Origin: Microbulbifer hydrolyticus
GTDB lineage: Bacteria > Pseudomonadota > Gammaproteobacteria > Pseudomonadales > Cellvibrionaceae
Direction: 5' to 3'
NCBI RefSeq assembly: GCF_009931115.1
Contig: NZ_CP047491.1
Coordinates: forward strand, 3,609,501 to 3,673,500
DNA: 64,000 bases
In this document: positions 42,792 through 50,870 of the stretch, one piece after another
How the letters are laid out: the number at the start of each line of letters is the position of its first letter
Position numbering within the stretch: the first letter of the stretch is position 1
The notes under the pieces: model-generated
Told to the model about the DNA's origin: nothing
The model's database searches: none
What the model saw: only the letters and a program-made list of their open reading frames with translations
Translations under genes and position numbers: made by a program

Positions 42792-45572
42792 TTACAGCTT
42801 GTAGCTGAAGCCCAGCAGGTAAGTGCTACCGTAGCTCTGGTAGTCGCGTACCTGCAGCGAGTTATCGCCACTCAGAGTGGTGAACGGCTCGTCAGTCAGG
42901 TTCTGTCCCTGCAGGAACACAGACAGACCTTCCAATCCACCGATGCCGGATTCTGCGAAGTCGTAACCGATCTGCGCATCAACCAGGGTTTCGCCCACTA
43001 CGTCAACCTGCTGGCTGTCGAAGCCAATGCCGTATACCTCGCCCTTGAAGTCAGAGCGCTTGCGCAGGCTGGTGCGCGCGGAGAAGCCCATTTTCTCGAA
43101 GTACAGGGTCATGGTCTGGATACTGTCAGACAGGCCCGGCAGCTCGTAATCGTTGCCGTTCGGATCTTTGATGTCAGAGCTAACACCAGTGTGGCTAGCC
43201 AGCAGACCGAAACCATCCAGATTCTCGTTGAACACATGGAACGGCAGAGACACGGACAGCTCGTAACCCTGCAGGGTACCGCCACCGCCATTGATCTTGC
43301 CGGAACCGAATGCGATCGGGTTCTGTGGAACCTGTCCGCTTACCGGGTCGGTAACGCCAGTCAGGTCAACTTCGTAGTTGCCGTCGAAAATCCAGTTGTT
43401 CAGGTCCTTCCAGAACAGGGCCACGGAGAAGTAGCCGTCGTCCACGAAGTAATTTTCGTAGGACAGGTCCACACCGGTGGCTTCCTTCGGCTCCAGCTCC
43501 GGGTTACCGCCGCTGATGGTCCAGTTGTAGCCTTCCGCGTTCGGGGTTTCGCTGTAACCCACGGACAGGGAAGAGTTCATTTCATCCATGCGCGCGCGCG
43601 AAATGGTCTGGGCCGCACCGAAACGCAGGGTCTGCTGCTCGTCGATAGACAGTGCCAGGTTCAGGCTCGGCAGCAGGTGGTTGTAATCGTGCGAAAGATC
43701 GGTCGGTGAAGTCTGGATAATGCCGTTGGCATCCGGACGTCCGGCCGCACCAGAGGACTGCTGTTCGGTGTACACATAGCGCAGACCAAAATTACCACCC
43801 AGCTCCATGCCCGCAACTTCGGTCTCGAAGTCGGCTTGCGCGAAGGCAGTAGTCACAGTCTCGTTTACAGACCAGGACTTGGTCAGGTGGCTGCTGTTGG
43901 TCAGGGATTCTGCCAGCAGGCTGTAGTAGCCATCGTTCAGCATCGCTGCAGCGTCATAGGCGATCATGTCACCCATACCGATGAAGTCCAGGGATACGCT
44001 ACCCAGGCGATACTCTTCCGGCACAACCTGCATGTCCGGGAAAGAAGACAGAGTCATGAAGTAGCCTTCAGATTTCTTGGTCTTCTCGCGGTCGCGGTAG
44101 GACACGCCGTAGGAAATCTCATTGATGATACCCACCTCAACCATTTGAGAGGCAGCGAGCTTCAGAGAGGTCAGCTCATCATCGATTTCCGGAGCGTTCA
44201 GGAAGCCGTCCTGTCCGGTATTTTCCAGCGGAGTGCCGGTGATGCCGAGGCTGTCGTTCAGTGCGGAACTCCAACCCCAGGTCAGCGGGCCGCCCATCTG
44301 GATCAGGTTCCAGTCGCTGTAGTCCAGGTTGTGGTCGAACTGTGCACCGGTGTTTCCGCCGGAGAACGAGTAGGTCAGGTCGTCGGCCACACCTTCGGAA
44401 TCGCCACGGCCGGTACCGGCATAGCTTTCGAAGCTCCAGATCTGACGCTCTACCGCCGAGTGGCTCGCATCAAATTCCAGCTGCAGGCTGTCAGAAACGT
44501 CGAACTTGGTGTTGAAACCGAAAGAGTTCAGCTCTGCATCACGGGTTTCCATATCGTTACGAACAACGACACGCTGGCCTTCTGTAGTAGCCTGGGTAAT
44601 AAAACCGGACTCCGGATCCACTACCGCAGTCTCAGGGCTGATGGAACCCTGTCCCCATGCGAAGGGAATCTCGATGCCACGCAGGATTTTCTCGTCTGAG
44701 AAGTCCACGTACAGGGCATCGAAAGTCATGTGCAGTTTTTCGTTGGGCTGAGCCTCAACCACCAGCATCGCGCTGTCACGCTCCAGTACGGAGGAGCGCA
44801 CGAACGGCTTGGCGCCGCCGAGGATAGAGTAAGTCTGGCCGTCTTCTGCGGTGAATTCCGGGTAGCCCCAAGCGTTCCAGCGCTCTTCCTGGTTCGGAGA
44901 GCTCATAGAGTTGTAGGCGAAAGCAACACCGATGGTATCGTCAGCGAACTGATCGATATAAGAAATGGTGGCACGCTGGCCAGAATCTTCACCGTCCGGG
45001 TTCAGCTTGTCGAAGCTGGTCATCTCATACTGGCCGTTGAACTGGACAACGCGCTCGCCACGCTCCAGCGGCTTGATGGTTTGCATGTCGATAACACCGG
45101 CAACACCATCCGCTTCCAGACTGGCAGTCGGGGTCTTGTAGACGGTGACGCCACTCATGATCTCGGACGGGTAGAGATCGAACTCAACGCCGCGGTTATC
45201 GGAAATAGAAACCTGCTCACGACCATTGAAGGTAGTGGCGCTTTCATTTTCACCAAAGCCCCGGATGGTCACCCGGCTAGCACGGCCGTCCAGACGCTGG
45301 GCAGCCAGACCCGGCAGGCGGGCAAGGGATTCAGCAATGGAGGAATCCGGCAGTTTGCCGATATCTTCGGCAGAGATGGCCTCAACAACGGCCTTGGCAT
45401 CGCGCTTGGTACCGATAGAGTCCATAACACTCTTACGGAAACCGGTAACGGTGATTTCTTCCAGCGAATTGGTGCTCTCATCTTCCTGAGCAAACACACC
45501 CATGGAAGTCACGGACGCGGCAATAGCTGCAGACAGCAGTGCCGGTCGGAAACGTTTGTTAGTCAGACTCAT
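42792..45572 (-). CDS. TonB-dependent outer-membrane receptor, probable maltodextrin importer
   Basis: About 926 residues from ATG 45572 (ATG 45575 also possible). Signal peptide ends GVFAQ; a TonB-box-like EEITVTGFRKS, plug domain (AEDIGKLPDSSIAESLARLPGLAAQR, RVTIRGFGENE) and a 22-strand barrel ending in YGSTYLLGFSYKL follow. Similar to Caulobacter MalA-type receptors that import maltodextrins with TonB/ExbBD energy. Context (glucokinase, amylases, AraC regulator) supports that substrate. An exact GGGGAGGAGG box lies 82 bases upstream. Confidence 0.85.
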   Translation of the reverse strand: MSLTNKRFRPALLSAAIAASVTSMGVFAQEDESTNSLEEITVTGFRKSVMDSIGTKRDAKAVVEAISAEDIGKLPDSSIAESLARLPGLAAQRLDGRASRVTIRGFGENESATTFNGREQVSISDNRGVEFDLYPSEIMSGVTVYKTPTASLEADGVAGVIDMQTIKPLERGERVVQFNGQYEMTSFDKLNPDGEDSGQRATISYIDQFADDTIGVAFAYNSMSSPNQEERWNAWGYPEFTAEDGQTYSILGGAKPFVRSSVLERDSAMLVVEAQPNEKLHMTFDALYVDFSDEKILRGIEIPFAWGQGSISPETAVVDPESGFITQATTEGQRVVVRNDMETRDAELNSFGFNTKFDVSDSLQLEFDASHSAVERQIWSFESYAGTGRGDSEGVADDLTYSFSGGNTGAQFDHNLDYSDWNLIQMGGPLTWGWSSALNDSLGITGTPLENTGQDGFLNAPEIDDELTSLKLAASQMVEVGIINEISYGVSYRDREKTKKSEGYFMTLSSFPDMQVVPEEYRLGSVSLDFIGMGDMIAYDAAAMLNDGYYSLLAESLTNSSHLTKSWSVNETVTTAFAQADFETEVAGMELGGNFGLRYVYTEQQSSGAAGRPDANGIIQTSPTDLSHDYNHLLPSLNLALSIDEQQTLRFGAAQTISRARMDEMNSSLSVGYSETPNAEGYNWTISGGNPELEPKEATGVDLSYENYFVDDGYFSVALFWKDLNNWIFDGNYEVDLTGVTDPVSGQVPQNPIAFGSGKINGGGGTLQGYELSVSLPFHVFNENLDGFGLLASHTGVSSDIKDPNGNDYELPGLSDSIQTMTLYFEKMGFSARTSLRKRSDFKGEVYGIGFDSQQVDVVGETLVDAQIGYDFAESGIGGLEGLSVFLQGQNLTDEPFTTLSGDNSLQVRDYQSYGSTYLLGFSYKL

Positions 45573-45653
45573 CATCTTCTCCCTTGGACTTATCGTTATG
45601 GTGAGTAGTGCCATCCTAGGCATACCCGATGTCCTTATCCTCCACCCCCGGGG

Positions 45654-45694
45654 GGGGAGGAGGGGGGAGAAGCCGCGGCCGACAGAGGAGGAGG
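45654..45694 (+). promoter_or_regulatory. MalT-type G-rich boxes upstream of the TonB receptor
   Basis: GGGGAGGAGG at 45654-45663 (exact) and GAGGAGGAGG at 45685-45694 (one mismatch), 31 bases apart (three helical turns), same orientation on plus. They point away from the receptor start, so orientation independence or looping would have to be assumed. Confidence 0.5.
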
Positions 45695-45724
45695 GGCCAA
45701 CGGTTGTTCACCATGGCGGCGGAT

Positions 45725-45759
45725 TATAACCACTGTGTGTTTTTTGAACAGTGGTTATA
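45725..45759. other. Perfect 11-bp inverted repeat between receptor and glucokinase
   Basis: TATAACCACTG (45725-45735) and CAGTGGTTATA (45749-45759) with a 13-base loop. No T-run follows on either strand, so a protein-binding palindrome or processed hairpin is as likely as a glucokinase terminator. Confidence 0.5.
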
Positions 45760-45812
45760 TCCAAGGATTTGGGAGAGATTGGGAGAAAACAGACGAGGGG
45801 GTGCGGGGCGGA

Positions 45813-46775
45813 TCAGCGCTCCAGCCAGGCAGACGCACCGATCAGGGCCGGGTAACCAGCCTTGAGGACCTCGACCCGCACACCCTTTAGCCAGTCTCCC
45901 AGGCGCCCTTTATTGGTGAAACGCTGCTCGAACTCACTCTCCGGCAACAGCGACTCGATTCGAGGCAACACACCTCCGCCGAGGAATATGCCACCACGGG
46001 CGACATAGTAGAGGGCCGCGTCACCGGCAGCACTGCCGAGGAAGTTGAGGAAGTCGATCAGGGTCTCGCGGCACAGCGGGTCCGAGCCTGCAAGGCCGCG
46101 GCCGCTGACATCCGGCGGCGTCAGGTCTTCCGCTGGCCGGCCATGCAGGGCACAGACGGCACGATAGAGGTTGACCAGGCCGCCACCACTCAGCACATAC
46201 TCGTTGTATACCGGCATCTGTTCGCGGGCAAGAATCTGCAACAGCTCCAGCTCACGCTCACTGCCGGCCGACAGGTTGGCGTGACCGCCCTCCCCTGGGA
46301 CCACCCGGTAACGTCCCGCCTCGAAAATAATCGCCGCCACGCCGAGGCCGGTACCCGGCCCCAGTACAGACATGCAGCCATTTTCCTCGGCCGGTACATC
46401 GCGCAACGCCCACTTGTCGTCAGCGCCGAGACGCGGCAGCGACAAAGCCAGCGCCGCGAAGTCGTTCACCACCAGAGCGCGCTCAAGGGAGAAACGGGCG
46501 CACAGCTCTTCAGCACGGATATCCCAGCCGAGGTTGGTCATGGTCACCCGTCCACCTTGCGGCGTCTTTTCCACCGGCCCGGCGACGGCAATACAAGCCT
46601 CCGTCGGCTGCGGTCCATCCAGCCCCTCCAGCCACTGGCCAAGGGCAGCGTAGAAATCGCCAAATTTGGCGCAATTCACCACATGGATGGATTCCAGCCG
46701 GTACCCTCCCAGATGCGAGTGGGCAATGGCGAAGCGGGCGTTGGTTCCGCCGATATCCGCGACGATTCTGGTCAT
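45813..46775 (-). CDS. glk: Glucokinase
   Basis: 320 residues; ATG 46775 follows AAGGAAAG. E. coli-type glucokinase (phosphorylates cytoplasmic glucose with ATP): phosphate-1 motif ADIGGTNARFAIA, catalytic region VVNDFAALALS, GPGTGLGVA, GEGGHANL and the C-terminal GGIFLGGGVLPRI. It ends the alpha-glucan pathway by trapping glucose released by GH31. A perfect MalT box lies about 165 bases upstream. Confidence 0.9.
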   Translation of the reverse strand: MTRIVADIGGTNARFAIAHSHLGGYRLESIHVVNCAKFGDFYAALGQWLEGLDGPQPTEACIAVAGPVEKTPQGGRVTMTNLGWDIRAEELCARFSLERALVVNDFAALALSLPRLGADDKWALRDVPAEENGCMSVLGPGTGLGVAAIIFEAGRYRVVPGEGGHANLSAGSERELELLQILAREQMPVYNEYVLSGGGLVNLYRAVCALHGRPAEDLTPPDVSGRGLAGSDPLCRETLIDFLNFLGSAAGDAALYYVARGGIFLGGGVLPRIESLLPESEFEQRFTNKGRLGDWLKGVRVEVLKAGYPALIGASAWLER

Positions 46776-46939
46776 GACGCTTTCCTTACACGTTCTGTAT
46801 ACAGCGAGAACCGCCACTGTGGCAGCTCCTACAGTGTATCTGCACGAGCAGACAGATACCCTGAAAAAATGGCGGTATAAGGTAATGATTTGCCGACGAA
46901 AACTCCAGCCCTCCCCTCACCTAATGGTCACAAATTCGG

Positions 46940-46949
46940 GGGGATGAGG
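46940..46949 (+). promoter_or_regulatory. Exact MalT-box match GGGGATGAGG
   Basis: The ten bases equal the E. coli MalT consensus as I recall it. They sit in the 664-base divergent region between glucokinase and the AraC-type regulator. A second G-rich tract (minus strand GTGAGGGGAGG, around 46909-46919) lies nearby. Apart from these and the hairpin at 47056, I see nothing in 46776-47439. Confidence 0.5.
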
Positions 46950-47055
46950 CGCCCGGAGCATCATCTACAGACCGAACGGTTCTGTGGAACCCTACAAGCG
47001 GACAGGTCTTGCCCCGGGCAAGGCTCAGCCAGTAAGACGCGACAGCGGGGGTAGG

Positions 47056-47085
47056 AAAAAATACCGGCAGGGGAAACCTGCCGGT
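47056..47085 (-). terminator. Intrinsic terminator with no gene in front of it
   Basis: ACCGGCAGG / CCTGCCGGT (47063-47085, 5-base loop) followed on minus by T-A-T6. It would stop transcription arriving from 47100-47440 before glucokinase. No convincing minus-strand gene feeds it; an attenuator or an unannotated small transcript is possible. Confidence 0.65.
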
Positions 47086-47439
47086 CCAGCTATTACGGGA
47101 GGTCGACGAGAAAGGACCAACTAGCGGGATGAAGAGAGATGATGTCGGGCAACCAGCGCCGAGGGATTCGCCGAGGTAGAACTGCTATATCCCTCCACCG
47201 CGCCGGCTTTGCTAACACCCGATGTAGTCAGTGTGCCGAAAGGGCCTGGGCAGCGTCGCCCCACTTTGGCAAAACCGGTAAACTGGGCGGTGTCACTTTC
47301 CGATTTTTAGTGACCGGGATTGGGGACGCAGGACAATACTGGCCGGCTGCGCTCCTCCCGCGGCGGGAATTCTCATATACTCCCCCTCAGAAGAGCGATA
47401 AAAAATCATAAGAACGAAATTCCATTCGGCGACGATGCA

Positions 47440-48594
47440 ATGAAACAATATATCTTCAATATCCACGATGTGGTGCTGCTGATGACCGCGGCCGAGTGCC
47501 TGCTTCTGGCGGTATTCCAGTCGATCCTGCCCACCCGTGCCCGGCACGACGGTCGCTTGCTGACCGCGTTCCTACTGATTATCGCGGTTGCCTCGGCCTG
47601 CACACTGATATTGTGGAATGACCAGTTTTCCCTGGCTCCGTGGTTTGAGCAGACCCTTCTTCCCTACCTGCTGTTTGCCGCCCTATTGCTGAAGGGACCA
47701 GCCATTTACCTGTATGTGTGCTCACTGACCCAGCAAAAGTTGAGCCTCAATCACCGTCACATCCTGCATTTGTTACCGGCGCTGGTGGGGCTCCTGTGCA
47801 TTGCATTCTTCAGTATCTCCAGCAATGACCTGCGGCATGCATCCGATGCGGGCCAGTCCCTGCCCTCCACCGCCATCGAATTCGTTTGGGATCTCGCTTC
47901 ACTGGTACCTTTTGCCTATGCGGTCGCTGCGCTGCTGCGAATCCGGCGTTACCGGCATGCACTGAAAGATGAATACTCCCACTTCTCCGAAACCGAACTG
48001 CACTGGCTCTCCGCACTGACCTGGGGGGTCTGTATCGCCTGGTCCTGGACCATGGTGGTCCATGTAGTCGCCAAGTTCTCCAGCGATGTGGTGGCAGACT
48101 ATATGGGCATCGCCGACAACTATCTGGCGTTTATCCTGATCAATGCGTTTTTTGCCTACAGCCTGACCTATGCGCACCAGCTGCTGATCACCAAGCCGGA
48201 GGAGGAAACCCGTGAAACCAGCAGTGAGGAAGAGCCATCAGAGCCCGCGATTGCCAAAGTACGCAATGCAATGGAAGGCGACCGCATCTTCCTGAAAAAG
48301 AACCTGAACCTGGAACAGTTTTCCGAGCGGATCGACCTGCCCGCCAAAGAAGTCTCCGCGGTTATCAACAAGCACTTCGGGACCAACTTCTTCGAATTTG
48401 TGAACAGCTACCGGGTAGAGACTGCCAAGGCGCTATTGTCTGATCCGGAAAAGGCGGACATGACCGTATTGGACGTGCTGCTGGAATCGGGCTTCAACAG
48501 CAAATCCGCATTTCACCGGTTTTTCAGCCGTCTTGTAGGCATGTCGCCCACCGAATACCGCAAGCAGGCGCTAGCTGCGGCTGACGCGTCCTGA
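47440..48594 (+). CDS. AraC-family regulator with N-terminal membrane domain
   Basis: 384 residues from ATG 47440 (MKQYIFNIHD); the open frame upstream lacks a ribosome site. Residues 1-240 form about seven hydrophobic helices (VVLLMTAAECLLLAVFQS, LLPYLLFAALLLKGPAIYLY). A charged linker (EEETRETSSEEEPSE) leads to an AraC HTH domain (about 285-384: LNLEQFSERIDLPAKEVSAVINKHFG, SGFNSKSAFHRFFSRLVGMSP). Membrane-embedded AraC regulators of this kind are common beside polysaccharide loci. Divergent from glucokinase, so it is a candidate local regulator of the alpha-glucan genes. Confidence 0.82.
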   Translation: MKQYIFNIHDVVLLMTAAECLLLAVFQSILPTRARHDGRLLTAFLLIIAVASACTLILWNDQFSLAPWFEQTLLPYLLFAALLLKGPAIYLYVCSLTQQKLSLNHRHILHLLPALVGLLCIAFFSISSNDLRHASDAGQSLPSTAIEFVWDLASLVPFAYAVAALLRIRRYRHALKDEYSHFSETELHWLSALTWGVCIAWSWTMVVHVVAKFSSDVVADYMGIADNYLAFILINAFFAYSLTYAHQLLITKPEEETRETSSEEEPSEPAIAKVRNAMEGDRIFLKKNLNLEQFSERIDLPAKEVSAVINKHFGTNFFEFVNSYRVETAKALLSDPEKADMTVLDVLLESGFNSKSAFHRFFSRLVGMSPTEYRKQALAAADAS

Positions 48595-48607
48595 ATTCCG
48601 CCCCCAG

Positions 48608-48634
48608 GCGCCGGCTGCACTCACTACCCGGCGC
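48608..48634. terminator. Convergent GC hairpin
   Basis: GCGCCGG and CCGGCGC form a 7-bp stem with a 13-base loop in the gap between the convergent AraC and chaperone-like genes; there is no T-run. Confidence 0.35.
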
Positions 48635-49549
48635 TCACTGGTGAACGTCTTCCGCCTGATCGGCTTCCGCCAGCCGCTGCGCTTCAGCACTGCCAAGCAC
48701 CTCATTGCGCACCGCAAAAATCTCGGCCTCGCTGGCGCCCTCGGCACGCAACCGCGCCACCTTCGCCTCCAGCACCTTCGCGGCAAGCGGCGAGTTCATG
48801 CGAATCGCCGTATCATTGAACTCAGCCTGCAGCGCGGCCAGTTTTTGCGCCCGCTCCTCCTGTGAAAGATTCGGGTCGCGCGTCACCGCCATGGCTTCGA
48901 CCATATACGGAAGCTGTGCCTCTTCCTCCGCAAACATCCCGCTCGCGACTTCTTCGTTCAGATAACTGCGACGCAATGCTTTCACCTGATCGTAGTGGTG
49001 CAGTGGATCAACCGCGCCACTGCTAGCACTCGCCGCTTGCGTACGGCGCAGGTCGTCCACTGCCTGGGTATAGGCGGAATAGTCCTGCAACAGGTCGAGC
49101 AGTTGTTGGGCCGTTTCTTGTGGAAGGGCCTCCCTCAGTAGGGCCTGCAGGTTTTCCTCTCGCTGTTCATCCACCGGATCACCTAGTTGGTCATACATCA
49201 TTTGCAGTACTGCTCTGGTATTGCGGTCGACCAACAACTGGTTGTCGGCGGAAAAATTCAGGGTCAGCAATACGTCGTAAATCTCTAGCGCATCCAGGCC
49301 GCTGACTTCAGGCCCTACTTTGCCGGGCACTTGCGGCATAGGCTTATCTTCCGGCCGCGGAATTTCTTCAGCTTCCGGCGTTTCGGGTGCGACCAATCGA
49401 TCAGCAACGACCCGTTTAACCAAAGGCCCGCCCTCGGTCTGCTGAACTGAGGTTTTGCCCGTTTTCGATGCGCCGGAACCGGGCCAATAAATCGTAATAG
49501 CAACAGCCAACAGCGATGCAATAACCGCACAGGTAATGAAAATTTTCAC
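48635..49549 (-). CDS. Lipase-specific chaperone (foldase)-like protein
   Basis: 304 residues starting at GTG 49549 (VKIFITCAVIAS), with GGAAGG 7 bases before it. One N-terminal membrane helix, a Pro/Glu-rich linker, then a helical, Gln/Glu/Leu-rich domain (SGLDALEIYDVLLTLNF, LDLLQDYSAYTQAVDDLRRTQ, RRSYLNEEVASGMFAEEEAQL, RDPNLSQEERAQKLAALQAE). The layout and YLxxEVAxxFAxEEA stretch match the LifO/LimA foldases that help family I lipases fold in the periplasm. The canonical RxxFDYY motif is not obvious (ALEIYDVLL in that place), so assignment is moderate. Divergent from the PETase-like hydrolase, its likely client. Confidence 0.6.
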   Translation of the reverse strand: MKIFITCAVIASLLAVAITIYWPGSGASKTGKTSVQQTEGGPLVKRVVADRLVAPETPEAEEIPRPEDKPMPQVPGKVGPEVSGLDALEIYDVLLTLNFSADNQLLVDRNTRAVLQMMYDQLGDPVDEQREENLQALLREALPQETAQQLLDLLQDYSAYTQAVDDLRRTQAASASSGAVDPLHHYDQVKALRRSYLNEEVASGMFAEEEAQLPYMVEAMAVTRDPNLSQEERAQKLAALQAEFNDTAIRMNSPLAAKVLEAKVARLRAEGASEAEIFAVRNEVLGSAEAQRLAEADQAEDVHQ

Positions 49550-49874
49550 AGCACTACCTTCCAGGTAATTTGTACAGAAATTGGAGAGTCCACCCAATCA
49601 CATGTAAGCAAAAATCTACCATCGCGGCAGCGCCTGCAAGCAATATTTTTAGATCATAAAACGAAAATAACGCCACAGTAACAGCAGAGCACAGAGTAAC
49701 GTCTTTTTGGTGCTTAATGTGCTTTCTGCAAATTGCCCGCCCGGCCTAACCTTTCCAACAGCTCGCGGCATTCCAGCTCACATAAAAAAACCAAGAGCAA
49801 AATTTCCAAGAGCACATGGGCCAGACCGCATTCGGCCGAGAATAAATCCAAGAAATAACGAGGCTAATCCGATT
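49550..49874. other. Divergent intergenic region, no gene seen
   Basis: 325 bases between the chaperone-like and PETase-like genes. The open frame that reaches back to 49707 has no ribosome site and a non-signal-like N-terminus, so I regard it as untranslated. AT-rich segments around 49640-49690 are the best promoter candidates. Confidence 0.5.
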
Positions 49875-50771
49875 ATGATGAAGAGAAAACTCATAAAAAC
49901 CCTACTGCCCACCCTGGGCATGATTCTGGGTGGCTTTTTTACCAGCGCAGCAGTACAGGCACAGAGCTGCCCGTCCGACGCCATTTGTCGCTACGAAGAC
50001 ACACCGGGAAACTATAGTGGTAATGGTCCCTACGGTTATGACAGCTACACCATGCCGTACTTCTCAACCCCCGGTGGCGCCACCGTGTATTATCCGCGCA
50101 ACGCACAACCACCCTATTCCCTGTTGGTATTCACTCCCCCATATACCGGCACCCAAATCTGGTACCGGGACTGGGGTCCCTTCTTCGCCTCCCACGGTAT
50201 CGTAATGGTGACCATGGATAGCCGGACCATCTATGACACGGTGGATTCACGCGCGCGTCAGCAGCAGGATGTGCTGGATGCGATGAAAGGTGAGAATACT
50301 CGTTGGGGTAGCCCTCTGCGGGGCAAGCTGGATACCAGCCGTTTTGGTGCCACCGGCTGGTCCATGGGCGGCGGTGCGACCTGGATCAGCTCCGCGGAAT
50401 ACAGCGGCCTGAAAACCGCCATGTCGTTCGCGGGCCACAACCTGACCGCCGTCGATTTCGACTCCAGCGGCCGCAACACCCGCATTCCGACCATCCTGTT
50501 CAACGGTGCACTGGACAACACTACCCTCGGCGGTCTTGGGCAGAGTGACGGTGTATACCGCAATATCCCCTACGGTGTACCCAAGCTGTTCTATGAGGCG
50601 TCCAATGCCGGACATTTTGTTTGGGGCGGGCCGGAAGATGCCAACCGCTTTGTGGGCGAGCTGGCACTGGCTTTCCAGAAAACCTACCTCGATGGCGACA
50701 CCCGCTGGGCGCAGTTCCTCGACCGCCCACCCTATTATGTAGCCAAGTTCGAGAAAGCGTTCATTCCCTGA
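49875..50771 (+). CDS. PETase/cutinase-like polyester hydrolase, secreted
   Basis: 298 residues, signal peptide ending VQAQ. Alpha/beta hydrolase aligning with bacterial cutinases and IsPETase: GATVYYPRNAQPPYSLLVFTPPYTG (oxyanion Tyr), WGPFFASHGIVMVTMDS, nucleophile S163 in GWSMGGG, D214 (NGALDN) and H247 (NAGHFVW). The residue before the serine is Trp, as in IsPETase, where most cutinases have His. The wobbling Trp of IsPETase (QAPW) is replaced (SFAGHN). Only one cysteine pair (SCPSDAIC) is visible near the N-terminus; the C-terminal disulfide is missing. Natural substrate probably aliphatic polyester or lipid. Confidence 0.85.
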   Translation: MMKRKLIKTLLPTLGMILGGFFTSAAVQAQSCPSDAICRYEDTPGNYSGNGPYGYDSYTMPYFSTPGGATVYYPRNAQPPYSLLVFTPPYTGTQIWYRDWGPFFASHGIVMVTMDSRTIYDTVDSRARQQQDVLDAMKGENTRWGSPLRGKLDTSRFGATGWSMGGGATWISSAEYSGLKTAMSFAGHNLTAVDFDSSGRNTRIPTILFNGALDNTTLGGLGQSDGVYRNIPYGVPKLFYEASNAGHFVWGGPEDANRFVGELALAFQKTYLDGDTRWAQFLDRPPYYVAKFEKAFIP

Positions 50772-50830
50772 GGGCAGCCGATTTTCCCAACAGATCAGAC
50801 CATCTGATCATCTTGTTTGATAGGCGTTTT

Positions 50831-50856
50831 GGGCACCGTATGGTGCCCTTTTTTTT
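50831..50856 (+). terminator. Intrinsic terminator of the PETase-like gene
   Basis: GGGCACC, loop GTAT, GGTGCCC, then eight T (50849-50856). Confidence 0.95.
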
Positions 50857-50870
50857 GACCGGCAGCCCTG

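Noticed and set aside
37071..45694. G-rich boxes as ribosome-binding sites
   Set aside because: They lie 80-160 bases from any start codon and partly on the non-coding strand, so they cannot act as Shine-Dalgarno sites for the mapped genes.
49707..49874. Upstream extension of the PETase-like frame
   Set aside because: It lacks a ribosome site and would bury the signal peptide; start at 49875 gives a normal secretion signal.
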